Of a stretch of 64,000 nt of DNA, positions 31,545 through 41,819 are shown one piece after another. The stretch spans positions 62,001-126,000 of the forward strand of contig JADLZK010009267.1 of assembly GCA_015847255.1 (NCBI GenBank), written 5' to 3'. This DNA is from Hyparrhenia diplandra (lineage: Eukaryota > Streptophyta > Magnoliopsida > Poales > Poaceae). The notes below the pieces were generated by a model. The model was not told the origin of the DNA. It was given only the letters and a program-made list of their open reading frames with translations, and did not search any database. A program made the position numbers and the translations under genes. Within the stretch, counting starts at the first letter, position 1, and each line of letters starts with the position of its first letter.

Positions 31545-31720
31545 AGGTAAGGCAAGGTATATATCTCTGGCGACCTTGTCGCGGAGCTCCCCGATGATGG
31601 GGTGCATGGGGTTGATCTCAAGCACCCTCTTGCCGCGCATGTATGCCTGCTTGCTTTCGAGCCCGGCGATTCTGCGCGCCGCATGATCTTCTCCATGTTG
31701 GCGCTCCTTGGAGGTGACGT
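31545..31720 (-). pseudogene. Endoplasmin-like (HSP90 family) gene fragment
   Basis: The minus strand encodes ANMEKIM in one frame and, after a shift, SKQAYMRGKRVLEINPMHP followed by IIGELRDKVARD. This is a stretch near the start of the C-terminal domain of the ER chaperone endoplasmin (GRP94/HSP90 family), where plants have RGKRVLEINPRHPIIKELRDKVA. Only about 55 residues are present, with a frameshift and changes, followed by a gag|ata boundary instead of more coding sequence. The right edge touches a Gypsy LTR starting at about 31731. It is a captured or truncated gene piece, not a working gene. Confidence 0.82.
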
Positions 31721-31730
31721 CGACGGGGAG

Positions 31731-32276
31731 TGTTGTGGCCGGTTGTCGATCGTCACCGAGTGTGGGGATTCCCCGGGATACCTCATGACTGCGCCCGGGG
31801 ACGCGACCGAGGAGATCGACCTCCCAAGGGCCCCGGTGCCCGACCTCCCGGACCTCGGCCCGTGGCCCCGACCTCGACACCGCGACCTCCGGAGGTCGAC
31901 CGCGACTTGGAGTGCGGACCAAGTCAACGGTCCCGTGATCCGCGCGATGATTGGAGGATATCTGGAAGATACGCCTCGATAGGATAGACTCCGATCCCGA
32001 AAAATCTTGTAGCGGATCATATCCCTCCCCCATTTTTCCGATCTCCGTAACCCTACCCCCGGCCCTATAAGGCGGGTAGGGAACCCAGATCATTCGACAC
32101 ACATTACCAATCCGATATCACGAGCACAAGGCGTAGGGTTTTACGTCACACTCGCCCGAACCATGATACATCGTCTTGTGTCTACGTACCACCGTCTAGA
32201 TCTCGATCTCACGCACCGCCCCGCGACCGATCTACCTCCGTGGGCGGCCGGGAGGACTTGTTGAGATTATGCTTCA
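31731..32276 (+). repeat. Probable 5-prime LTR of the decayed Gypsy element
   Basis: It starts tgttgtggccggttgtcgat and ends gattatgcttca, just before the conserved post-LTR motif. No second copy lies in the window, so both limits are estimates. Confidence 0.6.
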
Positions 32277-32280
32277 ATAG

Positions 32281-33180
32281 TTGGTGCGGGTAGGGGAGTG
32301 TGCCGATCTACATCGAATAGATGGCCATCCTCGCCATCATCGCCCTCTCCGGCCCGGCTTTCGCTTTTCAAGTTGGCACGATCATCCGCCGTCGACACCG
32401 TGGAGGCGGGAAGCCTTCCGACCGCCGCCGGCCGTGTTGGTCCCACCACGGCACCGACCGGACGTCTTCGGCGAACCACCAACGTCGGTGCTTCCGTCGG
32501 TGGCCACCTCTCTCGCCCGGGGGAACACCACCGGCTTCACCTTGCCGACCTCGACGATTTCAGTCCCCGACTTCCCCGACGCCGTGCCGACCATGACATT
32601 CTTCCCTCGAGCAGATCCACAATGGCTCTGCTCGAGGGGCTAGTGATGCCCCCTGGAGGCAAGGCGGATCTGCCACACGCAGCCCATACCTTGACTACAT
32701 GGAGTACCTCGACTACCAGAACGAGGGATCGCTTCGCGGCTCTCCGCCCGAGCGAGCCATGCAACTACTACACAAACGAACCTCGACGCCACCCCGCCTC
32801 AGGAAACAACTCCATCGACAACGCCCAACGACCGTGTTGTGCTCGAGGGAGCGAGCGGCCATCAACGACTGCCGTCACACCGCCCACACCGCAGCCCCAG
32901 GCGTTGGGGCGACATGGCGCACCGCGCCATGTCTATAGCGGCGGACCGTTGCTCGAGGGCATCTACATCACCACCACGCCCCGAGGGGCGTGAAATCCGC
33001 AGCAGCAGCTCCATCCCCAGATCCAATCTGATGTCGGGGACTATATCGACAATGCGCTCACCGCGGCGCGACCCCGCCGCCACAGGCGCCAGCGAACACG
33101 CCCAGGCGATGACGTTATCATATCCTACAACAATGACGTGCAAGAGATCCACCTCAGGTGGTGACATAGATCCAATCTAG
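32281..33180 (+). pseudogene. Gypsy gag-like region, many frames
   Basis: The longest frame (32298-32993, 231 codons) is low in clear domains, and the expected gag sequence appears to be spread over several frames. Position right after the LTR and the post-LTR motif is the main evidence. Composition is GC-rich and Pro/Arg/Ser-biased. Confidence 0.4.
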
Positions 33181-33248
33181 AGCCGTCTCCACAGGCACCG
33201 GGTGAGCGCGCCACCCCTCACTTGGAAGCCACAGCCGTCGTCAACAAC

Positions 33249-34972
33249 TGAAAGGTCCTAATGGCTAGAGGGGGGTGAATAGCCTATAAAATTCTTTAGC
33301 AACACTTAAGCAAGGTGGTTAGACAATAAGACGGCGTAGCAAATAAAGCGATGCTTCAACTAGTTATGCAAGCCACTTATCAAGTCTAGCAATTTTAGTA
33401 TCTCTAAATACACTCAAATTGCTATGTCACAAAGTACTCCTAGGTGAACAAGATATACTAAGCAAGACTAACACTAGGAGCTAACTAGCAAGGCAAGCTC
33501 TCACTACTCAATATAAACAATGTAAGCAAATGTAAATGCTAGAGAGGAAGTGATCGATATACCGACGTAGACGATTCGAGGTGGAAGCCAATCACCGTGA
33601 TCAATATGAAATCTCCAATGACCACAATACAATTGACACGATGATTTTTCACCGAAGTTCACGTGCATTCCAGCACGCTAGTCCCCATTGTGGCGATGTA
33701 CCCACTTGATGATTTGAAGCTTAATGGACGGTACCAAATCCCACGATGGGAGCTCAACAAATCACTCACAAGAGGGGATCCACAAGCCACGAGCAATCCA
33801 CTAGTGACTCCTTTTCGTGAACCTCCCGCGGGGTAGGATCAACCCCTCACAAGTCCATCGGTGTGGCCTCGAAGAACCTCCAATCGAGCTCAACACCTCC
33901 TCAAGCTCCAAGCCGCTAGGGAACCAAGCAAATTCCCAAGAGTGATGAAATCCCGTAGCTCCTCCAAGGATGAAGTGCCTCTAGATGCAAGCAACAAGCA
34001 AATGCACTTCAATCTAACTCAATCTCACCCAAGAATCGAAGTTAGGCTAGAGAAATGAGTGGAGGGGAGTGTCTTTGGCTCACAAGTGTGTTAGAATGTT
34101 CAAATGTGCAAGAGAGAGCTCAAATGACTGACCACACACATATATATAGCCTTCACCAAAGAATAGAGCCGTTGGTGCTTCAAATCACGTTTTTCTGGCC
34201 GACCCGAACACACCGGTCGGTGGCCGGATGCTCCAGCCATGCGTCCGGTCGCGCTTCTGGTCACAAGCGACAAATCTTCTGGCCCCATGATCGACAATTT
34301 CGATGCATGCGTCCGGTCGATGCTTCCGGCCGATATTTGGGACGCGCTTATCGAGGAATCGACCGATTCCGCACCTCCATCGAATCGACCGGACCCCCGA
34401 CCGAGGCTCCCGGCCGAGGTGCTTCCAAAGTGTCCGGTCAAGCCCCAACGTCCGGTCGTCGTCCCTCCTTGATTTTATTCCGTGAAGTTTGTTGTCCGTT
34501 GTCGCTTTACTTCAAACCAATCTTCACCACTTTCCACAAGTTACCAATACGCCGAGGATGATCTCAATATCACATGTGTTAGCTTTTCGTAATCGATTTG
34601 GCAAGAACGAAGTTAGTGCTCTCAATTCTAAATGCATATGCGAGTCAATATGAACCTAGAGGAACTTTCTCATTGGATTAGCCGTGGCATCCACTCTTGA
34701 TAGTTGGCTATCTATCCTAAATGTGATCACACTCTATACAATGTCTTGATCATCGAAAGCAAACCCTATCAAGTTATACCTTTGCCTTGATCTTCGGGTC
34801 CTTTCCATTCTGACATGTGAGCTCGATGTTCCATCATGTCCATCATCAACGTCCATGTCCATGATCATGTTGCTCCATGTCATCCATGCAATCCTATCTC
34901 TTAAGCACACTTAGAGCAAAGGATTAGCATAACAAGGTGTCATCAATTTCTAAAACCAAACATGAGATTTCA
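33249..34972 (-). mobile_element. Gypsy solo LTR, 1724 bp, minus orientation
   Basis: On the minus strand it runs from tgaaatctcatgtttggttt to attcacccccctc, then ggacctttca. The target duplication acaac is exact (33244-33248 and 34973-34977). A TATA-like run tatatata lies near 34140. It is of the same family as the solo LTR at 22370-24148 and is inserted within the decayed plus-strand Gypsy element. Confidence 0.92.
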
Positions 34973-34977
34973 ACAAC

Positions 34978-35466
34978 GCCACGCACCTGGAGGACCTCCT
35001 CACGCCCTATTCATCTTCCAGGTGGTAGTTGTCGATGGGGAGAGCATGGGGCTCGGCGTGTGGAATCCATCAGCCACCACTGCTTCACCGGATGCCTTAC
35101 CCATGAGGGCGCTAGTGCTGGTGTTTACCTCCACGGCCCAACCAGGGCCGAGTACACCCACGTGGAGCGCATCCAGTTCTCGGCGAACCGCGCAATCGCC
35201 AATTATGAATCATGCATCGCGGCCTTGAACTAGCCCTCAGGCATAATGTCACTCATCTTAGCATCGTCAGCGATGCCGCCCCCGTCATCAACCAACTCAG
35301 CAATCAGTGGGGGAACTCGTCAATGCTGGGGCAGGCATACGTTAATGCGATCAAGGTCCTAGAAAGGCGTTTCTCGGGCTTGCAATATCGTACAGTTGAC
35401 AGAAGGCATAACAGGCATGCCTGTTGCCTTACGAGAAGCGGGGCTACAAGAACTTCCTTCTCGTAA
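34978..35466 (+). pseudogene. Gypsy pol RNase H remnant, frameshifted
   Basis: One frame ends with GASAGVYLHGPTRAEYTHVE and RIQFSANRAIANYESCIAAL. The next overlapping frame continues with ELALRHNVTHLSIVSDAAPV and INQLSNQWG. This is the RNase H domain of Gypsy pol, where active copies read GAGVVL..., FPATNNVAEYEALLAGL... and DSQLVVNQ. The catalytic residues are partly altered (Asp-Ser to Asp-Ala), and a frameshift lies near 35220. Downstream to about 35900 the frame is too damaged to follow. Confidence 0.75.
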
Positions 35467-35906
35467 GAAGCTACCGATGAAGATCTAGTTCTGGCATCAG
35501 TCTTGGACGAGGCCATACTCCCCCTTGGTCTCGTTATGAGGCTTTCGAGTACCAACGCCGGATGCGGGAACTTAGGGCCACCACTGGAAATAGATCTTGG
35601 GCAGGTAACTTTTCCGTCAACATGGTTCAAATTACACCACTCTTAGAAGACAGCGCAACCGAGCAGGACGAAGACGTCACCCCATCACGACATTAGGGGA
35701 AGATAGTCTGCCTCTCGGCTTACCGAATGCAGCCACAACATACCAGATTGTACTACAGGGGACGTTCAGTGAAGCGCAAACGAAGGAACCGCGTCATCAG
35801 AAAGCCACGACAGCTCTGGGAACCCAATCTTCGGCAAGGTCACGTCCTCTTTTAGGGTAAACTAGATATCGATGGCGAAGACCAATCGTCCTATGAAGGG
35901 GAGACC

Positions 35907-36197
35907 CTAAGCCATAGGGAACTGCAGATCCGGCATAATTCTCTCCGGGCGACCAGAAGGGCATGTGCAACCGTGCATAATACGAGAGTTTGGTATGAAA
36001 TCGTCTTCAACTAATCCTTCTTCTTCTTCTTCTTCTTCTTCTTCTTCTTCTTCTTCTTCTTCTAAGGAGTTCTCTACAATAGGATCTTTATTATTCTTCA
36101 CAATTACTATTAAGATTTTTCTAGCTTCTATAGGTGTGAGATGTATAAAAGATCCATTCATAGAGGTATTCAATTCTTTCCTAGATTTTCTATTCAT
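35907..36197 (-). pseudogene. Gypsy gag C-terminal region with polyglutamate tract
   Basis: The 96-codon frame starts MNRKSRKELNTSMNGSFIHL and contains IEARKIL, resembling the part of Gypsy gag after the retrotransposon gag domain. A run of about 15 Glu follows, encoded by a microsatellite. It ends before any zinc knuckle. Confidence 0.55.
36018..36063. repeat. (TTC)n microsatellite
   Basis: About 15 perfect ttc units are present. On the minus strand they extend a Glu run in the gag-like frame. Confidence 0.95.
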
Positions 36198-36239
36198 ACC
36201 AACATAAAAATGTTGAAGTTAAACTGGGTCTAATTTACA

Positions 36240-36662
36240 TGACTAAGTTAGGTCCGGTTTTGGAAAGAAGTTCAAAACCTTCCTACAAGGCACTCAAAGA
36301 TTCATTATCCTTTTGTTTAGAGGATAGGATCGAGAGCCTGAAGTCGACTACTTTGGACATGGGTTAGAAATCTACACAAAAGTCAGCGAGTAACTTTCCC
36401 TAATCGCCTTCCATCTTCTCCTTGTTCAAATCGTACCCACCGGTGAGCCTTCCCTTTCAAAGAGAATGGAAAGAGCTTCCAAAGAGATAGTTTCATTTGA
36501 CATGCCTTTAATATGGAGGCAGTCACATGTTTCTTTGAAGGTCTGGAGATGAAGATAAAGGTTTTCGTCTATTGCACCTGAGAATGTATGATTTTGGACT
36601 ATCTCTATTAACCTAGGACGCAACTCATAGGTTTGGGTATTGAATGGTTTAGATGATGACAT
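36240..36662 (-). pseudogene. Gypsy gag N-terminal region
   Basis: The minus-strand frame starting MSSSKPFNTQTYELRPRLIE (36662) continues with IVQNHTFSGAIDENLYLHLQ and TFKETCDCLHIKGM, the standard start of the retrotransposon gag domain (YELKP...MVQ..PF.G...E....HL..F...C). After SLEA the frame shifts and continues as PFSLKGRA-like sequence to about 36240 with stops. Gag should form the particle shell; this copy is defective. Confidence 0.85.
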
Positions 36663-36801
36663 AGGCCTATAAGTTTATTCCGTGGGTGCCATGAATTTAT
36701 AGAGGAGTGATATCCATTTGGACAGTAGAAAAAGATAAAATCTACACTACGTTAGTTTACAAGACTTAGTTATACTCACGTTTTCTTAAACAATCGTTCT
36801 C

Positions 36802-36817
36802 CTCGGCAATGGCGCCA
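36802..36817 (-). promoter_or_regulatory. Gypsy primer-binding site
   Basis: On the minus strand it reads TGGCGCCATTGCCGAG, close to the TGGCGCCGTTGCCGGG site seen in many grass Gypsy elements. It lies 8 bases from the LTR end at 36826. Confidence 0.7.
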
Positions 36818-36825
36818 GAAATGCC

Positions 36826-39532
36826 TGTTGGTAAAATATAAGCCCACAAAAATATTTATAATTTGTATAATCCGCAAGCGCACGGATACCGGTGAGCACT
36901 TCATCCGAGAGAGGGTTTTAAATATCGAATCCACAAAGAGAAAGGTTTACGAATAGTGAAGATATAACTAAGGCCTGAGAATGTTAACAAGGAAGGGAGT
37001 TGATAAAGTCTAAGAAGACGACTCTGGTTGTCTAGTTGATATCCTTATAAGCTTTATGAATATTCCTTATGGGGACATTATTCAAGGAGAATGACACTAG
37101 CAAAGAGTGCAAACCCAAGCAAATAAGGTCCTACCGAGGCCTATCCTACGGGAGGTGGAATACGAAGAATTAACGTAGCTATAAGTCACCTACGTTAGTT
37201 ACCACAATTCGGAAGGTAGGGTGCATATACGAGCTATCTAGCCTAAGCGCCATGCTTACACTAGGGGTAGCAACCTCAGTCCAAGAGCGACAAGAATTGA
37301 AGTACTCTAAAAGTTTTGCAAACCACAAGAATAATATAAACAAGATGTCTTACTCAAATATGAAGTTGATCCTTTTGAAGATGTCTTAGGAACAAGGTCC
37401 AATGGAGACTTGATCCCGGAGGTACAAGCGTAGAGGAGACACAGGCAGGGCTGGAGCTTCCCCCTTACTTCTCCTTCCACTCACTCTCTATTCTCCGAAC
37501 AAGACTAGATCTAGTTTCTCTCGTGGGAACTACACAACTAGTCTCTCAACTTGATAATCTTTTTCTCTCTCAACTAGATCTAGAGCATCTCTTCTAATTG
37601 GAAGCTAGGGCATAGGCCGTTCATCGGGGTTGAGGTGATGAACAAATGAATCCACCATGCCTTTCTTAGGGGCCGGGGGCATGCTTATATAGCCGAGGTC
37701 GATGAACCGTAGCCCTTGGATGAAACCGACCTTGATAGATGGCCCGGGATTGATCCTCAATGACGGTTGTTAACCGACCTTGAAGGGGAGGTCGATAGGT
37801 GGGGGCCACTGTGGCGCCCGCGCCCTGTTGATGCCTGTTATAGCATAATTTTACTAGTCAACTAAACATGGAAAAGGGCATAATATGAATATTAACATAG
37901 ACTAGGGGTCTAACTAACATAATTCCATAAGCTTTGGTGATTTATGACTTTACAGGGAGTTAATAGATAAATGCAGAGAAGAATGGAGAAAGTTCCGGAA
38001 TGTACATCTCATACAATGACAAGACTTGACCGTCAAATAACTCGACCCAAAATGTGGACTAATACACTCTAGAAGGTACCAGAGGACACCAGAAGAAACA
38101 GGAACCCGAGAAGGGCCAACACCCTGGCGGCCGCCAGAGCCATCTAGGCCGGCCGCCAGGTGGGACCCACCTGTCATCCTCATCTTCTTAGGTCGGTTTG
38201 TAACCAACCTTGAGGTTGTATCTACACCGTTATTGAAGGTCGGTTTGATCCAATGGTCATCGTTCATCGTCAAGGCCTATATAAGAAGACCCCATGACTC
38301 CAGGGCTAAACCCTAATTCATTCTATCTCATTCTATTCATTATCTCTCAGTTGTAGAGGTGTCCCAATGTAAGGATAACCTCTCTCTGGGATTAGTGAAT
38401 TAGTAGTAGATTAGCTATGTAATTAGAAGTAGATTAGACATGTAATTAGAACTAGATTAGATCTAACTTAGATCTAATCAAGAGTAAAGGAGAGTGGAGC
38501 TATGCTCCCTGATGCGAGATGTCTGTAGGAGTATGGTATGTCTTTTATCTCTCTCTACAAGACTTATGGTTCACATATTTATTTTCTCTATTTACTTCCA
38601 TGTCTTTCATATATGTTTAAGTATAGTTGTTATGCTATTGCATGGGATCTCCGCTCGTATTGAGGACTCTAGCTATTCGCGGTAGCTAGAGTAGTAATCG
38701 ATAGTGTAGAGTTGGTGTCTAGGCTATAGGTTACCCGAGGTTGCGCCCAATCCAACGGATAGTTGTGTGGTAGAAGGGTGGGTGACTTTGTAAGGCCTTT
38801 GTATTCCATCCCGTCGGATTGGTGTTTCAGAGAGCTTTTGGACCTTCTCCCAACTACCTCCTTCTCGTCTTTCTCGAGAGTTGAAATGAACTGTTGCTCC
38901 AAAGTGCATTAGTATAATTGCTATCATAGAACTTAAGTAATAGAGAATTGCCCAGGAACCTTGATCTCTCCCTTTGACCTCTTGATTAGTTTAGTTACTC
39001 TCTAATATTTAGGTAGGATATTATTTTATGCATTGACATTTACTTATTCTTTTTTAATTACCTCCTCACTTTAGTCTAGTGGTTTGCTAAGTTAGTAGAT
39101 GCATGATTGTCACTTATTAGAATTCTTTAGCCAAAGCTTCCCTGTGGAGACGATACTCTAGAATACTCATCCTAGAGAAAAGCTACAATTGTAGGTGTTT
39201 CAGGCGCTGCGAGAATCCTTCATATTCTTTTAGCACTTAACAAATGCCAACACGCCTCGCCCTACGGTGGGTCCAGCCCTCCATCCGGGTTCTTCCCGAG
39301 TCTTCTAGGGTCTTCTTACGTGGGTTTCAATTTGGGTTACTTCACAGTCACGTCCTTTCATCGTATGGGGTGCAAACTCTGGGCTTTTACCTGTTAATCC
39401 CTGAAAAGTATATAATTCACCAAAACTTGTGGAAATTGTTAGTAAAGCCCCTAGTTCTACATAAATATTCATTTCATACCCTTAATTTAGTTTTAATTGA
39501 GCTATAAATATATACTATAAGATGTGTCAACA
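36826..39532 (-). mobile_element. Gypsy 5-prime LTR, minus orientation, interrupted by a related LTR
   Basis: The LTR sequence is in two parts, 36826-37825 and 39253-39532, about 1.28 kb in all, which matches the length of the relative at 26156-27438. A TATA box lies near 37683 on the minus strand. The primer site and gag adjoin its end at 36826, so it is the 5-prime LTR of that element. The insert at 37826-39252 is an LTR of the same family in the other direction. Confidence 0.82.
37826..39252 (+). mobile_element. Gypsy solo LTR, 1427 bp, plus orientation
   Basis: It runs from tgttgatgcctgttatagc to cttaacaaatgccaaca, with a TATA box ctatataag near 38276. The flanks cgccc (37821-37825) and cgcct (39253-39257) differ by one base. 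It is very similar to 47722-49159 and, in inverse orientation, related to the LTR it sits in. Confidence 0.85.
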
Positions 39533-39599
39533 GAGGCGAGGAGTCATATAATCGCCTTCTTCCGGTGGCATGGAAAAATATGCCTCGTTACCCTACACA

Positions 39600-40840
39600 A
39601 TGTGTGCCTGGGACTCGTCAAGGGTTAATCAAGCATGCCCCCACTTACGGCATCAACAACCAAAGAGACAGCATTGGACAACAACTTACATCAGGACGAG
39701 GATTGTGGAGGTTGTACGCCTCTAGCGGATTAACAGGAATCATCATCGAGGAACTGAAGAACTTCTTCGCCCTCTTCACAACCTCGGCCTTTGACAGGTC
39801 CCGTGGGGACTTCGCGGTACGCCACACTTCTTCGCGCAACCGCAGCCCTCGCAAGATTCCCGTGCGGTCGGCGCCCTCTCCTTCAATAGATGGATGCGGT
39901 GGCCGATGAAGTCCATGGCCACCGCCACGACGTCAACGCTCCTTTCCTTCAGCAGGGCCAAGAGCTCATGCACCTGGTCCATATCGTGCTTCTCAAGGTA
40001 AAGAGACCAAATAGCGTTGGACGCACCGACGCGGTATTGATGTCGTCCGGTAGGCTACTTTACGGGTTCTGAACGTAGAACCATTTTGGCTTCCAGGTGA
40101 TACCAGCGAGATTCCGCTCAAGGAGAAGTATTCTGTGGCACATCCCTCCCGGAGGGCAAAGTCGCAGCCCACCGACGACGAAGCCGGGCCGTTCCCGATC
40201 GCGCTTCAAACCGATAAAGATACCTCCACAAATCGAAGTGGGGCTCTATCCCGAGGTACGCCTCACAAACATGTACACACATGGCAACCTAGAAGACGCT
40301 ATTCGACATCAAGCTGTAGACCGTGATACCATAGTACCCGAGGAGCTTGGCGAATCGTAGAAACAGCCATCGGAAGACGACGAGCTCGCCGCCCTCCCAA
40401 GACGGTACTCCTCGCTAACCGGCACGCTGTAGCCGAAGATCGCCGGCGGGGCAAAGACTCCGCCGCCACAAGCTCCTCCACCTCCGCCTGGTGGTCCTCG
40501 AGGGTTCCCACCGCAGCCGTGCGTAAGCTGGATCAATCGAGCTCGTGCCTTCTCCTTCTTCTTCACCTCGCGCGCAGCCAACACTTTGCGCTGACCTTGG
40601 GCGCTAGAAGGATCAAAGCGTGGTAGAGATTTGACAGCATAGGGCAAGTTGGCGAGCTCTCCGGCAAATGGATCTACGGTAAAAAGCGATGGAAGACGAA
40701 GGGGTAGTGTGTGCATAGTGGTGATGACGACGACAGCTTCCCTTATACGATAACTGCGCCACCTGACCTCGGCCGCTCGGCGCCCAAACATGGGTCGTGG
40801 GCGCCATGCCAAACGGCCCATGACGCGAGAAGACAAAGGG
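39600..40840 (-). pseudogene. 'Putative gypsy type transposon' (PF04195-like) ORF remnant
   Basis: Segments in several minus-strand frames fit a protein common in grass genomes. One at about 40100 reads TWKPKWFYVQNP, the W..KWFYV motif of the PF04195 family. Another (39776-39982) reads MDQVHELLALLKERSVDVVA and then AMDFIGHRIHLLKERAPTA. A third (39645-39854) reads EVVKRAKKFFSSSMMIPVNP. A fourth (40309-40836) holds VLAAREVKKKEKARARLIQL. Frames change between them, so the ORF is broken. These proteins belong to non-autonomous retroelements. Confidence 0.65.
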
Positions 40841-40849
40841 ACAACAAAC

Positions 40850-41298
40850 AGTAAACCCTAACAACTCCCACAGGATCGCAAGAAATTATGGAAGTGCCAC
40901 TTGATTGGATTTAAGCCCGATCAAGCCACGAACACGATAATCAATGCACCCGGTTTAAAGAATGAGCTCGAACCGTGCATTAGATGGAATAACTATACTT
41001 TTTTGTATTAATGGGGGTATGGTATTTTGTTCCTCTTTTGCGATACTATAAATCTAAATGTGGTCAACTTTGTCTTGTGGATTTTGTAGGCTGTAGATGG
41101 AATAACTAGCCTTTTTTCTAAAAACCGTGCATTAGCACGTACGACATTAAGATAAGTGGGAAATTACATAAGGCCTCACCATTAATCCACACTGACGAGC
41201 CTCACAGGCACAAACAAACAGCAAAAAACAGAGAGGGGGAGGGAGAGGGCGGACCCTACACCTAACAAACCCAATGGCTGAACCTATTACAACGGCGT
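40850..41298. other. Unassigned stretch
   Basis: No gene or element boundary recognised. A small duplication of gtagatggaataacta occurs near 40981 and 41093. Confidence 0.4.
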
Positions 41299-41302
41299 TG
41301 GC

Positions 41303-41806
41303 GCAGTCCATGGATTGACCTAAGGGGCGTGGCCTAGTGGACCTAAAGATTGAAGTAGGTGGAGCCAAACAAAATGGCTTTCGTACATGGATTGAAGCCG
41401 GGTCCCTTCATTATTGGCGGCCCCGTGGATGGATAAGGCGGAACGAAGCCAAACTAAATGGCTACAACACTTCGTCATCGGCTACAGACTTCAGGCCCAT
41501 GTATCGTCGTCATGGAGCCAAACGAAATGGCTCCAGTAGTTAGGTCCATTAGGCGATGGTGCAGTCCATGGATTGACCTAAGGGGCGTGGCCTAAAGAAT
41601 GAAGGTGGAGCCAAACTAAATGGCTCCCGTACATGGATCGAAGGTGGATATCTTCATATTGGAGGCCCCTGTGGATAAAGGAGACATGGAGCCAAACAAA
41701 ATGGTTACAACACTTCATCATCGGCTACAGACTTCAAGGCCCATGTACCGTCGTCATGGAGCCAAATGAAATGGCTCCAGTAGTTAGGTCCATTAGGCAA
41801 CGACAC
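41303..41806. repeat. Tandem duplication of a 250-bp unit
   Basis: gcagtccatggattgaccta starts copies at 41303 and 41561. Both contain cggctacagacttca, catggagccaaa and ccagtagttaggtccatt. The units are 258 and about 245 bp and differ by small indels. Within each unit the motif gagccaaac followed by aaatggct is itself repeated three or four times. Confidence 0.88.
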
Positions 41807-41819
41807 TGTCCATGGATCC

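Larger units (their letters stand above)
31731..35900 (+). mobile_element. Decayed Gypsy retrotransposon, plus strand
   Basis: The 5-prime part is an LTR of about 546 bp (31731-32276) with a TATA-like cctataagg near 32070 and a downstream transcript-like leader. The sequence gttggtgcgggtagggg follows, matching the grass Gypsy pattern after the LTR. A gag-like GC-rich stretch runs to about 33180. After an interruption by a solo LTR (33249-34972), an RNase H segment follows. Protease, reverse transcriptase and most of integrase are missing, and no 3-prime LTR is seen. The right limit, near 35900, is where minus-strand gag of another element begins. Confidence 0.65.
35905..36825 (-). mobile_element. 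5-prime internal part of a Gypsy element, minus strand
   Basis: Next to the LTR at 36826 lies a primer-binding-like site (36802-36817), then a gag frame. No reverse transcriptase follows; the element is cut off at the junction with the plus-strand Gypsy remnant near 35900. Confidence 0.72.

Noticed and set aside
26156..39532. One Gypsy element bounded by the LTRs at 26156 and 36826
   Set aside because: The outer flanks (ccctt and gaggc) do not match, the region between holds other elements in both orientations, and no purine tract adjoins the left LTR.
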